The notes under the pieces: model-generated
Databases searched by the model: none
The model's input: the letters and a program-made list of their open reading frames with translations, nothing else
What the model was told of the DNA's origin: nothing
NCBI RefSeq assembly: GCF_009936275.1
Contig: NZ_AP019797.1
Location: 2,277,890-2,341,889, forward strand
Origin: Rhodothermus marinus
GTDB lineage: Bacteria > Bacteroidota > Rhodothermia > Rhodothermales > Rhodothermaceae
Length of the DNA stretch: 64,000 nucleotides
Reading direction: 5' to 3'
Part shown: positions 18,286 through 29,040 of the stretch, piece after piece
Layout of the letters: every line of letters begins with the position of its first letter
Position numbering within the stretch: position 1 is the stretch's first letter
Position numbers and translations under genes: made by a program

Positions 18286-19278
18286 CTACCGGATGTCGCG
18301 GCTCATTTCCAGCATGCGAAGAATCGGCCGAAGTGCCCGCTGGCGAAGCTCCTCGTCCATCGTGATCTCGGGCTGCTCGTAGCGCAACGCCAGATAGAGC
18401 TTCTCGAGCGTGTGCAGGCGCATGTGCGGGCACTGGCTGCAGTTGCAACCGTTGTCGGGCGGTGCCGGAATGAAGGTCTTCTCCGGGCAATCCTTGCGCA
18501 TCTGGTGCAGAATGCCCTCCTCGGTCGCCACGATGAACGTGGTGTGCGGGCTCTCGCGGGCAAAGCGGCGAATGGCCGAGGTCGAGCCGATGAAGTCTGC
18601 GTGCTGCAGCACGGCCTCCTCGCACTCGGGATGAGCCAGCACCAGCGCGTCCGGATAGCGCGCCTTGAGCTGCAGGATCTTCTTCTCGCTGAAGGTCTCG
18701 TGCACGATGCAGACGCCGTCCCAGAGCACCATGTCGCGGCCGGTCTTGCGGATCAGGTAGCGCCCCAGGTTGCGATCCGGCGCGAAAATGATAGGCTGCT
18801 CGGGCGGAATCTGGCGGATGATATGCTCGGCGTTGGACGAGGTGCAGATGATGTCGCTGAGCGCCTTGACGGCTGCCGAGCAGTTGATGTAAGACACGAC
18901 GATGTGATCCGGGTACTGCGCTTTGAATTCGGCGAACGCATCGGCGGGACAGCTATCGGCCAGCGAGCAGCCGGCGTTCAGATCCGGAATGACGACTTTC
19001 TTGTCGGGGTTGAGAATTTTGGCCGTCTCGGCCATGAAGTGGACCCCGGCAAAGACGATCAGATCGGCGTCGGTTTCGGCCGCCTTGCGCGACAGCCCCA
19101 GCGAGTCGCCGATGTAATCGGCCAGGTCCTGAATGATCGGCTCCTGGTAGTAGTGCGCCAGGATGATGGCGTTTTTCTCCTTTCGGAGGCGGTTGATCTC
19201 CGCGATCAGATCCAGCGACGGATCGATGGGCGCATCGACGTAGCCAATCTCCGGATCCAGTACCACCGGCTCGGCCAT
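18286..19278 (-). CDS. nadA: Quinolinate synthase A
   Basis: A 330-residue NadA, which condenses iminoaspartate with dihydroxyacetone phosphate to quinolinate for NAD synthesis, using a [4Fe-4S] cluster. Recognisable segments are [75 protein letters not shown]-like text and [16 protein letters not shown]. Cysteines suited to the cluster are in [16 protein letters not shown] and the C-terminal NCSQCPHM. No nadB or nadC is adjacent. It is transcribed alone, convergent with the barrel gene. The 61 bases up to the lolD stop contain no hairpin with a T run. Confidence 0.93.
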   Translation of the reverse strand: MAEPVVLDPEIGYVDAPIDPSLDLIAEINRLRKEKNAIILAHYYQEPIIQDLADYIGDSLGLSRKAAETDADLIVFAGVHFMAETAKILNPDKKVVIPDLNAGCSLADSCPADAFAEFKAQYPDHIVVSYINCSAAVKALSDIICTSSNAEHIIRQIPPEQPIIFAPDRNLGRYLIRKTGRDMVLWDGVCIVHETFSEKKILQLKARYPDALVLAHPECEEAVLQHADFIGSTSAIRRFARESPHTTFIVATEEGILHQMRKDCPEKTFIPAPPDNGCNCSQCPHMRLHTLEKLYLALRYEQPEITMDEELRQRALRPILRMLEMSRDIR

Positions 19279-19339
19279 GAGACTTCCGGCTCAATTGTTA
19301 ACGTTTTAGTCTGCTTTTACGCCGGGTGGGACGATACGT

Positions 19340-20029
19340 TCAGGAAGGGATCGACTCGGGCACGAGACGCCCCTGCTCCAGGCGGAGGACACGGTCGGCC
19401 AGCGCCGCCAGTGCCAGGTTGTGCGTGGCGATGACGAAGGTCTGGCCCACCTCTCGGCTCAGCCGGAGGATTTCGTGGTGGAGCGTTTCGGCGGTGCGCA
19501 CGTCGAGGTTGCCGGTGGGCTCGTCGGCCAGCACGACGGCCGGTCGGTTCATAAGCGCACGCGCCACGGCCACCCGTTGCTGCTCGCCGCCCGAGAGCAT
19601 GGAAGGCCGGTGGTCGGCGCGGTCGGCCAGTCCCAGCAGCTTCAGCAGCTCCAGCGCCCGGGGACGGGCTTCGCGAAGCGTCCGCCCTTGAATGAGCGCC
19701 GGCATGGCCACGTTTTCCAGCGCCGTGAACTCCGGAAGCAGATGGTGAAACTGAAAGACAAAGCCGATCGTGCGGTTGCGAAAGGTGGCCAGCGCCTCGT
19801 CGTCCAGTTCAAAGATGTTGCGGCCTTCGTAGCGCACTTCGCCGCGATCGGGCCGGTCCAGCGCGCCCAGCAGGTGCAGCAGCGTACTTTTGCCCGTACC
19901 GCTTTCGCCCACGATGGCGACCACCTCGCCGGCCTCGACGCTCAGCTCCAGCCCCTGGAGCACCTGCAGCCGGCCGTCCGCGCCGGTCGGGTAGCTCTTC
20001 CACAGATCGATGACTTCGAGCAGGGGCAT
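19340..20029 (-). CDS. lolD: Lipoprotein-release ABC transporter ATPase (LolD-like)
   Basis: A 229-residue MacB/LolD-type ATPase. Walker A is GESGTGKST, the signature [15 protein letters not shown], Walker [13 protein letters not shown], and the switch region VIATHNLAL. The phrase [22 protein letters not shown] is highly typical of LolD, which powers release of lipoproteins from the inner membrane. No LolC/E permease is adjacent in this window, so it must pair with a permease encoded elsewhere; a different MacB-type partner is the alternative. It starts 6 bases after the NtrC-type regulator and is the third gene of that operon. Confidence 0.85.
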   Translation of the reverse strand: MPLLEVIDLWKSYPTGADGRLQVLQGLELSVEAGEVVAIVGESGTGKSTLLHLLGALDRPDRGEVRYEGRNIFELDDEALATFRNRTIGFVFQFHHLLPEFTALENVAMPALIQGRTLREARPRALELLKLLGLADRADHRPSMLSGGEQQRVAVARALMNRPAVVLADEPTGNLDVRTAETLHHEILRLSREVGQTFVIATHNLALAALADRVLRLEQGRLVPESIPS

Positions 20030-20035
20030 GCGGGC

Positions 20036-21421
20036 TTACGCTTCGCGCTGGATGCCGTACTTGGCGAGCTTGTTGTACAGGTGCGAGCGCTGGATGCCGA
20101 TGGCCTCGGCCGTCTTGCTGACATTCCAGCCAAACTCCCGGAGCTTGTGCTCCAGAAACAGCTTTTCGGCCGCGTCCCGGAACTCGGCAAACGTGGGATG
20201 CCGCTCGATCAACTCCTGCAGCGAACCCGAGCCTGAGGCGCTTCCGGGATGCACGTAGCGCTGCACGTCGCGGGCCGTGATGGTGGGGCCGTCGCTCAGG
20301 ATGAGCAGCCGCTCGACCACGTTGTACAGCTCACGCACGTTGCCGCGCCACTCGTAGCGCTTGAGCTGTTCCAGCGCGGCCGGTTCGAATTCCTTCGGAG
20401 GCATGCCGTTGCGCCGGGCCAGCCGCTCCAGCGCATACTGCGCGATGATCGGGATGTCCTCGCGCCGCTCCCGAAGCGGCGGCACGTGGATGAGGATGAC
20501 GCTCAGCCGGTGGTAGAGGTCTTCGCGGAATTTGCCTTCCTCGACAAGCTTCCAGAGGTCTTTGTTCGTGGCGGCCACCACGCGCACATCGACCGAGATG
20601 GAGCGCTCGCCGCCCACGCGCTGGATGCGATTCTCCTGGAGCGCCCGGAGCACCTTGGCCTGTGCGGCCAGGCTCATGTCGCCGATCTCGTCGAGAAAGA
20701 GCGTACCGCCGTGCGCCTGCTCGAACTTGCCGATGCGGAGCCGGGTGGCGCCGGTGAAGGCGCCCTTTTCGTGCCCGAACAGCTCGCTTTCGATCAGTTC
20801 GCTCGGGATGGCCGCACAGTTGACCTCCACCATGGGGCCGTCTTTGCGGCCGGAGAGGTGATGGATCCAGCGGGCCACCAGCTCTTTGCCCGTGCCGGGC
20901 TCGCCGGTGATGAGCACACGGGCCTCGGTGGGCGCCACGCGATGGATTGTCTCGATCACGCGCTTGATGGCGGGGCTTTCCCCCAGGATGGGCGTCAGCT
21001 CGCCCTCCCAGCGCTCGGTCAGGACCTGCCGGATGCGCCGGTTTTCGGTCTGGAGCTGGCCGCGCTCCAGCGCGTTGCGGACGGTCAGCAGCAGGCGGTT
21101 CAGATCCGGCGGCTTCTCGATAAAGTCGAAGGCGCCCAGACGGGTGGCCTCGACGGCCGTCTCGATGGTGCCGTGGCCCGAGATCATCACGACGGGCAAC
21201 TCGGGCTGCTCGGCCGCCAGCGTGCGGAGCACCTCCATGCCATCGCGCCGCGGCATTTTGATGTCGAGCAGCACCAGATCGTAGCGCCCTTCGCGAAGCT
21301 TTTCCAGCGCCTCGTCGCCGTCGGCGGCCTCCTCGACGGCGTACCCCTCATATTCCAGGATCTCGCGAAGCGTGCGCCGGATGCTGCGCTCGTCGTCGAC
21401 GACCAGAATGGTAGCCGCCAT
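20036..21421 (-). CDS. Sigma-54-dependent response regulator (NtrC family)
   Basis: A 461-residue regulator with three domains. Residues 1-120 are a receiver with phospho-acceptor Asp53 and acidic pair DDE. Residues 140-375 are an AAA+ domain with Walker A GEPGTGKE (173-180) and the sigma-54 contact loop GAFTGA (220-225). The C-terminus is a Fis-type helix-turn-helix (KTAEAIGIQRSHLYNKLAKY). It activates RpoN-dependent promoters after phosphorylation. The partner kinase is not adjacent, so it is an orphan here. It lies between a TPR membrane protein (19-base gap) and lolD (6-base gap), which hints at envelope stress control. Confidence 0.93.
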   Translation of the reverse strand: MAATILVVDDERSIRRTLREILEYEGYAVEEAADGDEALEKLREGRYDLVLLDIKMPRRDGMEVLRTLAAEQPELPVVMISGHGTIETAVEATRLGAFDFIEKPPDLNRLLLTVRNALERGQLQTENRRIRQVLTERWEGELTPILGESPAIKRVIETIHRVAPTEARVLITGEPGTGKELVARWIHHLSGRKDGPMVEVNCAAIPSELIESELFGHEKGAFTGATRLRIGKFEQAHGGTLFLDEIGDMSLAAQAKVLRALQENRIQRVGGERSISVDVRVVAATNKDLWKLVEEGKFREDLYHRLSVILIHVPPLRERREDIPIIAQYALERLARRNGMPPKEFEPAALEQLKRYEWRGNVRELYNVVERLLILSDGPTITARDVQRYVHPGSASGSGSLQELIERHPTFAEFRDAAEKLFLEHKLREFGWNVSKTAEAIGIQRSHLYNKLAKYGIQREA

Positions 21422-21440
21422 GGATGCGCGTCGGTCGGCT

Positions 21441-22148
21441 TCAGGACGGTTGCGCGGCGCGCGCTGCGATGCGCGCCAGCGCGATCTCGGCCTCGGTGGC
21501 CTGCGCGGATTCCGGATAGCGTTCCCGGATGGCTTCGTACATGCGCCGGGCCGCCTCCAGGTTGCCGGCCAGCTCGTAGTTACGCCCGGCCCGGAGCAGG
21601 TACTGCGGCGTCACGACCGGGTTGTCGTAGCGGTCAGCCGCCCGGTGGTACAGCTCGGCGGCCCGCTCGTGCTCGCCTTTGTTTTCATAGACGGCGGCCT
21701 GTCCGGCCAGCGCGGCCGCCGCCAGCATCGGATCGTCGCTGTCGAAGGCCCGCCACAGCTCAAGGGCCCGGTCGTACTCCCCCAGCCGGTAGAGCGCGTC
21801 GGCCGCATAGAAGCGGGCCAGGTTGCCCGCGTCCGTGCTCCCGTAGTCGCGCGCCAGCGCCAGCAGGCCGGATTGGCCGTCGGCACCGTCCAGCGCCTCG
21901 CGATACTTCCCCTGCTCGTAGAGCGGAAGCACCTCGCCCAGCAGTTGCTGCGCCCGCTGCTCCTGCTGCCGCTGGTAGTAGGAATAACCGATGATGCCGA
22001 AAATGGCTACCGCAATGGCCGCCAGCCCCGCATAGAGCTGTTTGCGATAGCGGTGGTAGAAGTCCAGCCAGCGAGCATAGAGCGTGACAACCGTGTCCTC
22101 GCGCAACGCCTTGCGCTTCGAAGTAGCCGTACGTGAAGCGACTGCCAT
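21441..22148 (-). CDS. TPR protein with one membrane anchor (YfgM-like)
   Basis: A 235-residue protein with a basic cytoplasmic N-terminus, one transmembrane helix (about 38-58, LYAGLAAIAVAIFGIIGYSY) and a periplasmic TPR solenoid of four or so repeats (EALDGADGQSGLLALARDYG, ARFYAADALYRLGEYDRALE, AGQAAVYENKGEHERAAELY, LRAGRNYELAGNLEAARRMY). The layout matches YfgM, an ancillary SecYEG/chaperone-network factor, and similar Bacteroidota proteins. It is first in an operon with the sigma-54 regulator and lolD. It is divergent from gap. Confidence 0.75.
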   Translation of the reverse strand: MAVASRTATSKRKALREDTVVTLYARWLDFYHRYRKQLYAGLAAIAVAIFGIIGYSYYQRQQEQRAQQLLGEVLPLYEQGKYREALDGADGQSGLLALARDYGSTDAGNLARFYAADALYRLGEYDRALELWRAFDSDDPMLAAAALAGQAAVYENKGEHERAAELYHRAADRYDNPVVTPQYLLRAGRNYELAGNLEAARRMYEAIRERYPESAQATEAEIALARIAARAAQPS

Positions 22149-22345
22149 TTCGATCCCCTGAGCTTGATTGCAAAATAAACGCGCGCTAAGATAGAAGTCC
22201 TGCCTCAGATAAACAACGGACGTTGCTTCAACGCCGGCCTCTCGGAACGTTTCCCCGTTTCGTTACAGGGTTTTTGCTCAGATTTTCGTTAAATTCCGTA
22301 GAGCCTTCTCGCCAGAAGGCTGCTTTTCGCGTATTCTTGGAGTGA

Positions 22346-23407
<1,062 letters not shown>

Positions 23408-23430
23408 ACGGGTCGATTCACAACGGCTTC

Positions 23431-23469
23431 AGGGAGAACGGGAGGGCATGCCTGCCGTTCTCCCTTTTT
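23431..23469 (+). terminator. Intrinsic terminator between gap and pgk
   Basis: An 11-bp perfect stem (23431-23441 with 23455-23465, AGGGAGAACGG/CCGTTCTCCCT) encloses a 13-base loop and runs into five Ts. It lies 24 bases after the gap stop. Partial read-through would still supply pgk, which starts 33 bases later without an obvious separate promoter. Confidence 0.85.
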
Positions 23470-23501
23470 CGTGCATCTGCCGGACAAACCCCCTGCTGGC
23501 C

Positions 23502-24710
23502 ATGTCGACGCTTCGCAAACTGACCATCGACGACCTGGACGTCAAAGGCAAGCGTGTGCTGGTCCGGGTCGATTTCAACGTGCCGCTCAAAGAAGACGAA
23601 CAGGGCAACCTGGTCGTCGCCGACGACACCCGTATCCGGGAGGCGCTCCCCACGATCCGGGCGCTCATGCAGGCCGGCGCCAAAGTGATCCTGATGAGCC
23701 ACCTGGGTCGTCCCAAGGGTCAGCCCGATCCCAAGTACAGCCTGGCGCCGGTGGCGCGTCGGCTCGAAGAGCTGCTGGGCGTGCGCGTCCGCTTCGTGAG
23801 CAACATCGTGGGTGAAGCCGTGCGCCAGGCCATCAACAGCATGCCGGAAGGCGGTGTGATCCTCCTGGAAAACACACGCTTCCATCCGGGCGAGACGAAA
23901 AACGATCCGGAGCTGGCCCGCCAGCTGGCCGAGCTGGCCGACGTGTACGTGAACGATGCCTTCGGCTCGGCGCACCGCGCGCACGCCTCGACCGAAGGCG
24001 TGGCCCACTACGTCAAGCAGGCGGCCATGGGCTACCTGATGAAACGCGAGGTGGAATACCTGAGCCGCCTGCTCGAAAACCCCGAGCACCCGTTCGTGGC
24101 CATTCTGGGGGGGGCGAAGGTTTCCGATAAGATCGGCGTGATCAAGAACCTGCTGCCGCGCGTCGATCGGCTGCTCATCGGCGGCGCCATGAGCTACACG
24201 TTCCTCAAGGCGCTGGGCCACAACGTGGGCGCCTCGCGGGTAGAGGAAGACCGCCTGGAAGAAGCGCGCCAGCTTTACGAAGCGGCACAGGGTAAAATCC
24301 TGCTGCCCGTCGATCACGTGGTGGCGCCCGAGTTCTCCAACGAAGCGCCCTCGCAGGTCGTCGAGGGCGACATCCCGGACGGCCTCATGGGGCTGGACAT
24401 CGGGCCGAAAACCATCGAACGCTACCGCGAGGAAATCCTGCAGGCCCGCACGGTGGTCTGGAACGGCCCCATGGGCGTTTTCGAAATGCCCAACTTTGCG
24501 AAGGGCACCTTTGCCATCGCCGAGGCGCTGGCCGAGGCCACCGACCGGGGCGCCCTGACCGTGGTGGGCGGCGGCGACTCGGTGGCCGCCATCACTCAGG
24601 CCGGTTACGCCGACCGCGTGAGCCACGTCTCGACCGGCGGCGGTGCCATGCTGGAGTTCCTGGAAGGCAAGGAACTGCCCGGCCTGGTCGCGCTGACCGA
24701 CAAAAAGTAA
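23502..24710 (+). CDS. pgk: Phosphoglycerate kinase
   Basis: A 402-residue kinase that makes ATP from 1,3-bisphosphoglycerate. The N-terminal signature is [13 protein letters not shown], the substrate-binding motif is SHLGRPKG, the nucleotide loop is [14 protein letters not shown], and the C-terminal hinge and glycine loop are [11 protein letters not shown] and [13 protein letters not shown]. The start is at ATG 23502 ([18 protein letters not shown]). The 18 codons open upstream overlap the gap terminator and do not match the family. It is followed by its own terminator at 24731. Confidence 0.97.
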   Translation: MSTLRKLTIDDLDVKGKRVLVRVDFNVPLKEDEQGNLVVADDTRIREALPTIRALMQAGAKVILMSHLGRPKGQPDPKYSLAPVARRLEELLGVRVRFVSNIVGEAVRQAINSMPEGGVILLENTRFHPGETKNDPELARQLAELADVYVNDAFGSAHRAHASTEGVAHYVKQAAMGYLMKREVEYLSRLLENPEHPFVAILGGAKVSDKIGVIKNLLPRVDRLLIGGAMSYTFLKALGHNVGASRVEEDRLEEARQLYEAAQGKILLPVDHVVAPEFSNEAPSQVVEGDIPDGLMGLDIGPKTIERYREEILQARTVVWNGPMGVFEMPNFAKGTFAIAEALAEATDRGALTVVGGGDSVAAITQAGYADRVSHVSTGGGAMLEFLEGKELPGLVALTDKK

Positions 24711-24730
24711 CCGGAACTGGAAACCTTCCT

Positions 24731-24754
24731 CCCGGCGCTTTGGCGCCGGGATTT
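24731..24754 (+). terminator. Terminator after pgk
   Basis: An 8-bp GC-rich stem (CCCGGCGC with GCGCCGGG) with a 4-base loop is followed by ATTT. It lies 21 bases after the pgk stop and 28 bases before the MscS gene. Confidence 0.65.
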
Positions 24755-24781
24755 CTGTTCGGAAGCCCTTCCAGCACAACC

Positions 24782-25789
24782 ATGCTCCAGACCGTTACGG
24801 CCGACACCACCCAGACACTGACCGACCGACTCCGCGCCGACTCGCTCGAAGTCGTCCAGACGCTCAGTGCGTTCTGGGCGGAGCTGCGCAACCCGAACCT
24901 GTGGATGGGCCTGCTGGGCACGCTCCTGCACATCGGCCTGGTGGTGCTGCTCATCCTCATCGGCCTGCGCGTGATCGACCGCGCTGCCGACCGCTGGATG
25001 CAACGCGTGGCCGACCTCCCCGCCTCGCATCCCCGCCGCCAGCGCGCCTCCACGCTGGCCAACCTGATCAGCTCGACGGCCCGCTACACGCTCTGGGCCG
25101 TAGGCCTGATCATGATCCTGAGCGAACTGGGCATCAACGTGAGCGCCCTGCTGGCCACAGCTGGCGTGGCCGGGCTCGCCATCGGCTTCGGCGCCCAGAC
25201 GCTCGTGCGCGACGTCATCAGCGGCGTCTTTTTGCTCTTCGACGACACGATCCACGTGGGCGACCTCGTGCGCGTCGGGAACGACGTGGGTACCGTCGAA
25301 CACATCGGTGTGCGCCTGATCAAGGTGCGCAAGTTCGACGGCGAACTCCTGATGATCCCGGCCGGCGAGCTGCGCATCTTCGGCAACCGGAGCATCGGCT
25401 TCGTGCGGGCCATCGTCGAAATCGGCCTGGCCTACGAGCAGGACCTCGACACCATTCTGCCCGTCATCGAACGGGTGGCCAGCGAATGGGCCCAGGCGCA
25501 TCGCGACATCCTGCTGGAAGAAAAGCCCGAAGTGCAGGCCATCATGAGCTTTGGCGACTCGGCCGTCACGGTACGCGTGGCCGTGCAGGTGCGCCCGGGC
25601 GAGCAGTTCAAGGCCGAGTGCGATCTCCGGCTACGCCTCAAACGCACCTTCGACGAACTCGGCATCGAGATCCCCTTCCCACGCCGTACCATCTACGTGC
25701 GGGAAGAAAAAGAACTCCCCCCGCGTCAAATCCAGGACGTAACTTCCGAGAAGGCTACCTTCGACAAAGAACCTCCCGAAACCGACTGA
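24782..25789 (+). CDS. MscS-family mechanosensitive channel
   Basis: A 335-residue small-conductance mechanosensitive channel. It has hydrophobic helices near residues 35-60 and 85-110. The pore-lining helix is LLATAGVAGLAIGFGAQTLVRDVISGVF (glycine/alanine-rich), followed by the MscS beta domain (FDDTIHVGDLVRVGNDVGTVEHIG). The C-terminal alpha/beta domain and a short polar tail follow. It opens under membrane tension to release solutes in hypo-osmotic shock, a useful trait for a marine hot-spring organism. The start is at ATG 24782. It is 3 bases upstream of the amidinotransferase gene, so the two are probably co-transcribed. Confidence 0.9.
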   Translation: MLQTVTADTTQTLTDRLRADSLEVVQTLSAFWAELRNPNLWMGLLGTLLHIGLVVLLILIGLRVIDRAADRWMQRVADLPASHPRRQRASTLANLISSTARYTLWAVGLIMILSELGINVSALLATAGVAGLAIGFGAQTLVRDVISGVFLLFDDTIHVGDLVRVGNDVGTVEHIGVRLIKVRKFDGELLMIPAGELRIFGNRSIGFVRAIVEIGLAYEQDLDTILPVIERVASEWAQAHRDILLEEKPEVQAIMSFGDSAVTVRVAVQVRPGEQFKAECDLRLRLKRTFDELGIEIPFPRRTIYVREEKELPPRQIQDVTSEKATFDKEPPETD

Positions 25790-25792
25790 ATC

Positions 25793-26683
25793 ATGGTCTA
25801 TCGGCAAGCCGAACAGATCGACTTTACCATTGAAACGACGCCGCCCATGCCGCTGCCGCGGCGGGTGCTCATGGTCTCGTCCGATCATTTCGACGTGGAA
25901 TACGTGATCAATCCCCACATGGAAGGGCACGTCGGCCAGGTGGATCGGGCACTGGCCCGCCGCCAGTGGGAGGCGCTGCGCGACACCTACCGGACGCTGG
26001 GCTTCGAGGTACACGTGCTCGACGGCGTGCCCGGCCTGCCCGACATGGTGTTCTGCGCCAACCAGACGCTGCCCTTCCTGCGTGGAGACGGCGAGCGCGG
26101 CGTCGTGCTCAGCCGCATGCACGCGCCCCAGCGCCGCGACGAGGTGCCTCACATCGCCCGATTCTTCGAGCAGCAGGGCTATGCGCTGGTTTCCATCCCC
26201 GACGAAGTGCCCGGAAGCTTCGAGGGCATGGGCGATGCGCTCTGGCATCCGGGCCATGCATTGCTCTGGGGCGGCTACGGCTTCCGCACGGATCAGGCCG
26301 TCTACGAGTGGCTGGCCCGTGAGCTGGGCGTTCGCGTGGTGGCACTGCACCTGACCGACCCGGACTTCTACCATCTGGACACCTGCCTGAGCCTGCTCGA
26401 CGCCGGCACCGCCCTCTACGTGCCGGCCGCTTTCGACGAAGCAGGCCGCGCGCTGCTCCACCGCCTGATCCCCAACCTGATCGAAGTGCCCGAACGCGAA
26501 GCCCGCGAGCTGCTGGCCTGCAACGCGCACTGCCCCGACGGCCGCCACGTGCTGATCCAGCAGGGCTGCACCGAAACCGTCGCCCGGCTGCGCGCGGCCG
26601 GCTTCGAGCCGATCGAACTGGATACCGGCGAGTTTCTGAAGTCGGGCGGTTCCGTCTTCTGCATGAAGCTGATGTTCTTCTGA
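25793..26683 (+). CDS. Amidinotransferase-fold hydrolase (arginine deiminase / DDAH-like)
   Basis: A 296-residue member of the guanidino-group-modifying superfamily. Motifs: PDMVFCANQ (substrate Asp region), SFEGMGDALW (Glu/Asp), FYHLDTCLS (catalytic His) and the C-terminal nucleophile Cys290 in GGSVFCMKLMF. Candidate reactions are hydrolysis of arginine or methylated arginine, or the arginine dihydrolase reaction of ArgZ/AgrE, whose N-terminal domain has this length. The sequence alone does not decide among these. It lies 3 bases after the MscS gene and 3 bases before tyrA, suggesting an amino-acid metabolism operon that continues into gcvT. Confidence 0.8.
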   Translation: MVYRQAEQIDFTIETTPPMPLPRRVLMVSSDHFDVEYVINPHMEGHVGQVDRALARRQWEALRDTYRTLGFEVHVLDGVPGLPDMVFCANQTLPFLRGDGERGVVLSRMHAPQRRDEVPHIARFFEQQGYALVSIPDEVPGSFEGMGDALWHPGHALLWGGYGFRTDQAVYEWLARELGVRVVALHLTDPDFYHLDTCLSLLDAGTALYVPAAFDEAGRALLHRLIPNLIEVPEREARELLACNAHCPDGRHVLIQQGCTETVARLRAAGFEPIELDTGEFLKSGGSVFCMKLMFF

Positions 26684-26686
26684 GCC

Positions 26687-27808
26687 ATGATCGAACGGAT
26701 TACGATCTGCGGGCTGGGCCTGATCGGCGGCTCGCTGGCAATGGCCTGGAAGCGGGCCCGGCCGGAGCTACACCTGACGGCTTTCGACCGGCGCGAGGTG
26801 CTTCGCCAGGCCCGTGAACTGGGCGTGGTGGACGCCACCGCCGAGGATGTGGCCGAGGCCGTGGCCGAATCCGATCTGGTGGTGCTGTCCGCCCCGCTGC
26901 GCGGCATTCTGTACCTGCTGGAGGAGATCGGCCCGCACCTGAAGCCGGGCACCCGGGTAACCGACGTCTGTGGCGTCAAACGCCCCATCATGGCCCATGC
27001 CCGGGAGATGCTGCCCGAGACGGTCACCTTCATCGGCGGCCATCCCATGGCCGGCTCCGAACGCCGCGGCCTGGCCAACGCCGATCCGTTTCTGTTCGAG
27101 AACGCTACTTACGTGCTCTGCCCGCCGTCAGGACTTGACGCCACCCGGCTGCAGCAGGAACACGAAGACCTGCTGGAGCTGATCCGGCTGCTGGGCGCCC
27201 GCGTGCTGGTGCTCGACGCCGAACGACACGACGCCATCGCCGCCGCCGTCAGCCATCTGCCCCAGCTCCTGGCCGTGCTGCTCGTCAACACGGCCGCCGA
27301 ACTCAGCAAAGGCGACGAGACGTTCCTGCAGCTGGCCGCCGGAGGCTTCCGCGACATGACCCGGATCGCCTCGTCGCCGTTCGACCTCTGGCGCGACGTG
27401 CTCTTTGCCAACGAAGGGCCGCTGCTCGACACGCTCGGCCATTTTGCAGCCAACCTGCAACGCCTGCGCAACCGCATCATCGAAGAGGACGAACAGGCGC
27501 TCGCGGAAGCCTTCGAGCAGGCCCGCCGGACGCGCGCCCGCATCCCGCGCGACACGAAAGGCTTCCTGCACCCGCTGGCCGACGTGTACGTCCGCATCGA
27601 GGATCGCCCCGGTGCCCTCTACCGGATCACCCGCGCGCTCTACGAGGCCGACCTCAACATTCAGGACATCGAGCTGCTGAAAGTGCGCGAAGGTACGGGC
27701 GGAACGTTCCGCCTGGGCTTCGCCACCGAAGCCGATGCCGACCGCGCCTGCGAGGTGCTTCGCCAGGCCGGCATCGAAGCCTTTCGCCCCGACGATCACG
27801 GAAACTGA
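26687..27808 (+). CDS. tyrA: Prephenate dehydrogenase with C-terminal ACT domain
   Basis: A 373-residue TyrA. The NAD-binding site is ICGLGLIGGSLAMAWKR, the substrate region is FIGGHPMAGSERRG with catalytic His (SHLPQLLAV), and residues about 296-365 form an ACT regulatory domain (VRIEDRPGALYRITRALYEA). It converts prephenate to 4-hydroxyphenylpyruvate for tyrosine, and the ACT domain probably senses tyrosine. It is flanked at 3 and 15 bases by the amidinotransferase gene and gcvT. Confidence 0.92.
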   Translation: MIERITICGLGLIGGSLAMAWKRARPELHLTAFDRREVLRQARELGVVDATAEDVAEAVAESDLVVLSAPLRGILYLLEEIGPHLKPGTRVTDVCGVKRPIMAHAREMLPETVTFIGGHPMAGSERRGLANADPFLFENATYVLCPPSGLDATRLQQEHEDLLELIRLLGARVLVLDAERHDAIAAAVSHLPQLLAVLLVNTAAELSKGDETFLQLAAGGFRDMTRIASSPFDLWRDVLFANEGPLLDTLGHFAANLQRLRNRIIEEDEQALAEAFEQARRTRARIPRDTKGFLHPLADVYVRIEDRPGALYRITRALYEADLNIQDIELLKVREGTGGTFRLGFATEADADRACEVLRQAGIEAFRPDDHGN

Positions 27809-27823
27809 ACCCTGAAGCAAACC

Positions 27824-28951
27824 ATGGCCGAAACCACGCTGAAGCGCACCCCGCTTTACGAACGGCATCTGGCACTGGGAGCCCGTATGATGGGCTTCGG
27901 GGGCTTCGAAATGCCTGTGCAGTACAGCAGCATCATCGACGAGCACCTGGCCGTCCGGCAAGCAGCCGGTCTGTTCGACGTCTCCCACATGGGCGAAATT
28001 TTCGTGCGCGGGCCCCGCGCGTTCGACTTCGTGCAACACCTGATCACCAACGACGCCGCCCGTCTCTACGACGGCCGGGCGCTCTACACGGTCATGTGCA
28101 CCCCCGAAGGGGGCGTGGTGGATGACCTGCTGGTCTATCGCTTCGACGCCGAAACCTACATGCTGGTGGTCAACGCCGCCAACATCGAGAAAGACTTCGC
28201 CTGGATGGCGGCGAACAACCCGATGGGCGCCCACCTGGAGAATCGCTCCGACGAGATCGCCCTGCTGGCGCTGCAGGGGCCGGCCGCCTTCGAGATCGCC
28301 CGGCATTTCGTGCCCGATCTGGCCCCGGACAACCCCCGCTACTATCACTTCCGGGTCATGGAACCGGGCACGTTTCTGGACTGCCGCTGGGCCGTGCTCT
28401 CGCACACCGGCTACACGGGTGAACCGGGCCTGGAGATCTACTGCGATGCCGACGAGGCCGTCCGCGTGTGGGACGCGCTGCTCGAGGTGGGCCAGGCCTA
28501 CGGGCTCAGGCCGGCCGGACTGGGCGCGCGCGACACGCTTCGCCTGGAGGCCGGCTACTGCCTCTATGGCCACGAGCTGGACGAATCGACCAACCCGCTG
28601 GAAGCCGGCCTGAGCTGGGTGGTCAAGTTCGACAAAGGGGACTTCATCGGCCGCGAGGCGCTGCTGCGCATTAAAGAGAGCGGACCGGCCCGCCGCCTGA
28701 TCGGACTGATTCTGGAAGAGCGAGGCATCCCGCGCGCCGGCTATCCGATCACCGACGAAGGCGGTACACCCATCGGCAAGGTGACCAGCGGTACGCTTTC
28801 GCCCGTGCTCCAGCAGGGCATCGCCCTGGGCTACGTGCCCAACCGCCCCGAATACACAGAGCCCGGGCGACGGCTCGGTGTGCAGATCAGAGGCCAGCAT
28901 GTACCGGCCCGCGTCCACAAACCACCGTTCGTCGAGCTTCACAGAAAATAA
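27824..28951 (+). CDS. gcvT: Aminomethyltransferase, glycine cleavage T protein
   Basis: A 375-residue T protein of the glycine cleavage system, which transfers the methylene group from the H-protein lipoyl arm to tetrahydrofolate. The N-terminus TPLYERHLALGARMMGFGGF, the catalytic Asp in FDVSHMGEI and YTGEPGLEIY with LEAGYCLYGHELDE are diagnostic. The genes for H and P proteins are not adjacent. It ends the run of genes starting at the MscS channel, before an 89-base gap. Confidence 0.95.
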   Translation: MAETTLKRTPLYERHLALGARMMGFGGFEMPVQYSSIIDEHLAVRQAAGLFDVSHMGEIFVRGPRAFDFVQHLITNDAARLYDGRALYTVMCTPEGGVVDDLLVYRFDAETYMLVVNAANIEKDFAWMAANNPMGAHLENRSDEIALLALQGPAAFEIARHFVPDLAPDNPRYYHFRVMEPGTFLDCRWAVLSHTGYTGEPGLEIYCDADEAVRVWDALLEVGQAYGLRPAGLGARDTLRLEAGYCLYGHELDESTNPLEAGLSWVVKFDKGDFIGREALLRIKESGPARRLIGLILEERGIPRAGYPITDEGGTPIGKVTSGTLSPVLQQGIALGYVPNRPEYTEPGRRLGVQIRGQHVPARVHKPPFVELHRK

Positions 28952-28987
28952 CGGGCGCGACCGGTCGGTAATCCCGGCGCTCTGCCG

Positions 28988-28995
28988 TAAATTTA
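28988..28995 (+). promoter_or_regulatory. Weak candidate -7 element before comB
   Basis: TAAATTTA resembles TAnnTTTG with one mismatch and lies 45 bases before the comB start in an 89-base gap. No -33 TTG is present at 19-20 bases. Confidence 0.25.
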
Positions 28996-29040
28996 CAGGC
29001 TATCGGACCAGTTGAACCGGACGGACTGCAGAGCCGGGCA